A model generated the notes under the pieces. That model made no database searches. It worked only from the letters and a program-made list of their open reading frames with translations, and was not told the origin of the DNA. Both the position numbers and the translations under genes were made by a program. 61,779 nucleotides of DNA from an uncultured Angelakisella sp. (GTDB lineage: Bacteria > Bacillota > Clostridia > Oscillospirales > Ruminococcaceae), in the NCBI GenBank assembly GCA_934524965.1, contig CAKSYU010000008.1, forward strand, positions 1-61,779, given 5' to 3'. Position 1 is the stretch's first letter, and the number at the start of each line of letters is the position of its first letter. Below, piece after piece: positions 60,850-61,779 of this stretch.

Positions 60850-61779
60850 TTATTCGATACCGGTCAGATCGTAATTCTTCAGCCATTCGCTGGCGGTCTG
60901 GCAAACACCGTTCAGGCAACTCTCCTCAAAGGGGCTTTCCAGTCCGGCGTTCTTCAGCAGTTCGGTAAAGACGCGGCTGCCGCCCTGACGGGTATAAGCC
61001 ATGTAGTGCTCCCAGGCGTCCTTACGGTCCTTCTGCTGCAGCGCCCAGATCTGGAGCGCGACGGTCTGCGCCAGGCAGTAATCGATATAATAGAACGGCA
61101 TGGAATAGATGTGGTGCTGACGCTGCCAGCCCTCGCCCTCGCTGTAGAAGGGAATATCGCCGTTCAGCTTCATCCACGGCATATAGGTGCCCAACAGCTC
61201 TTTCCATGTATCATGACGCTCTCTGGGGGTCATATCCGGCTTTTCAAACACGATATGCTGGAAGTGATCGACCATAGTACCGTAAGGGATAAAGGTCAGC
61301 GCTCCGGAAAGATGGCTATAACGGAACTTACGGGCGTCCTCCCCGAAGAAGCCCTCTGCCCACGGCCACGCGAGGAATTCCATCGACATAGAGTGGACTT
61401 CACAGCCCTCCATACCGGGCCAGATGTAGGAAGTGGGGATACGGTGACGGTTCATATACGCGGCAAAGGCGTGACCGGCCTCATGCGTTACGACCTCAAC
61501 ATCGTGCTGGGTGCCGTTAAAGTTTGCAAAAATGAATGGAACCTCATAATCGGCAATGCTGGTGCAGTAGCCGCCGCTGCGCTTGCCCTCGGTGGAAAGA
61601 ACGTCCAGCAGCTCGTTATCCAGCATCATGCGGAAGAACTCGCTGGTCTCGGGAGAAAGCTCATCGTAGAACTTGCGACCCATGGCAAGGATCTCATCAG
61701 GGGTGCCGACGGGCTTGGGGTTGCCGGAACGGAATTCCAGCGCGTTATCGGCAAAGCTCATGGGGTATTCCTTGCCCAG
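60850..61779 (-). CDS. M3-family oligoendopeptidase (PepF-like), 5' end outside window
   Basis: Zinc peptidase that digests short peptides in the cytoplasm. Only the C-terminal half is present; the frame is open to the window edge (reads LGKEYP before the first Met seen). The zinc site is HEAGHAFAAYMN with the third ligand in the EGCEVHSMSMEFLAWPW helix; RSGGYCTSIADYEVPFIFANF upstream and the HIYSMPFYYIDYCLAQTVALQIW helix downstream are typical of the M3B branch. It lies just upstream of oppA on the same strand, which suits use of peptides imported by Opp. Confidence 0.94.
   Translation of the reverse strand: MGKEYPMSFADNALEFRSGNPKPVGTPDEILAMGRKFYDELSPETSEFFRMMLDNELLDVLSTEGKRSGGYCTSIADYEVPFIFANFNGTQHDVEVVTHEAGHAFAAYMNRHRIPTSYIWPGMEGCEVHSMSMEFLAWPWAEGFFGEDARKFRYSHLSGALTFIPYGTMVDHFQHIVFEKPDMTPRERHDTWKELLGTYMPWMKLNGDIPFYSEGEGWQRQHHIYSMPFYYIDYCLAQTVALQIWALQQKDRKDAWEHYMAYTRQGGSRVFTELLKNAGLESPFEESCLNGVCQTASEWLKNYDLTGIE

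Noticed and set aside
1..61779. CRISPR arrays, tRNA and rRNA genes
   Set aside because: No regularly spaced repeats, cloverleaf genes or rRNA segments were seen on either strand.

Overview
This window looks like a chromosomal segment from a GC-rich, anaerobic, probably spore-forming Firmicute of the class Clostridia (Oscillospiraceae/Ruminococcaceae-like). The evidence is the PolC-type replicase, the class III fructose-bisphosphatase, the sporulation genes yabP and yabQ beside divIC, an HrcA-type CIRCE element, strong AGGAGG ribosome-binding sites and canonical sigma-A promoters. Species cannot be fixed from the sequence alone. I found no rRNA, tRNA, CRISPR array or prophage. The window cuts a gene at each end: an IS1182-like transposase on the left and an M3 oligopeptidase on the right.

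Layout. 1-1.2 kb: transposase end. 1.2-4.5 kb: single-module acyl-adenylating, carrier and thioester-reductase enzyme. 4.7-8.9 kb: fbp, dapA, queA (minus strand). 9.1-15.6 kb (plus strand): XRE regulator with ABC exporter, then a metallophosphoesterase, tgt, yajC and two small membrane proteins. 15.6-23.6 kb: NCS2 nucleobase permease, GNAT with a membrane tail, a tyrosine recombinase with PHP phosphatase, heat-shock hsp20-hdeD, an rRNA methyltransferase and hpf. 23.7-26.5 kb: amidohydrolase, then yabP-yabQ-divIC-S1. 26.8-37.9 kb: AraC regulator divergent from a seven-gene rhamnoside operon (transporter, GH78, GH3, rhaB, rhaA, rhaD are all recognisable). 37.9-38.5 kb: a rearrangement scar with gene remnants. 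38.7-48.3 kb: pyrH-frr-uppS-cdsA-rseP-ispG-polC (minus strand), lacking dxr. 48.3-51.8 kb: a lipoprotein ApbE divergent from two paralogous lipoproteins of an unrecognised family. 52-61.8 kb: cytidylate-kinase-like gene, then an opp oligopeptide importer (minus strand) with upstream M3 peptidase.

How genes work together. The rhamnoside operon imports a glycoside intact and would strip rhamnose (GH78) and glucose (GH3) in the cytoplasm, then send rhamnose through RhaA, RhaB and RhaD. The opp locus imports peptides that M3 peptidase would digest.

The most unusual features are these. (1) The OppC permease carries an extracytoplasmic RCC1-like propeller of about seven blades, and its OppF partner has a long coiled-coil insert. 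(2) Secreted ApbE sits beside lipoproteins whose repeated domains end in a [DE]-L-x-[ST]-[ST]-C-T-I-S motif that lines up with the FMN-attachment motif DxxSGAT, suggesting a new family of flavinylated surface lipoproteins. (3) A 15/16 match to the parS chromosome-segregation site overlaps the dapA start. (4) A 275-bp hairpin-rich element with perfect 16-bp inverted ends lies between the two lipoprotein genes.
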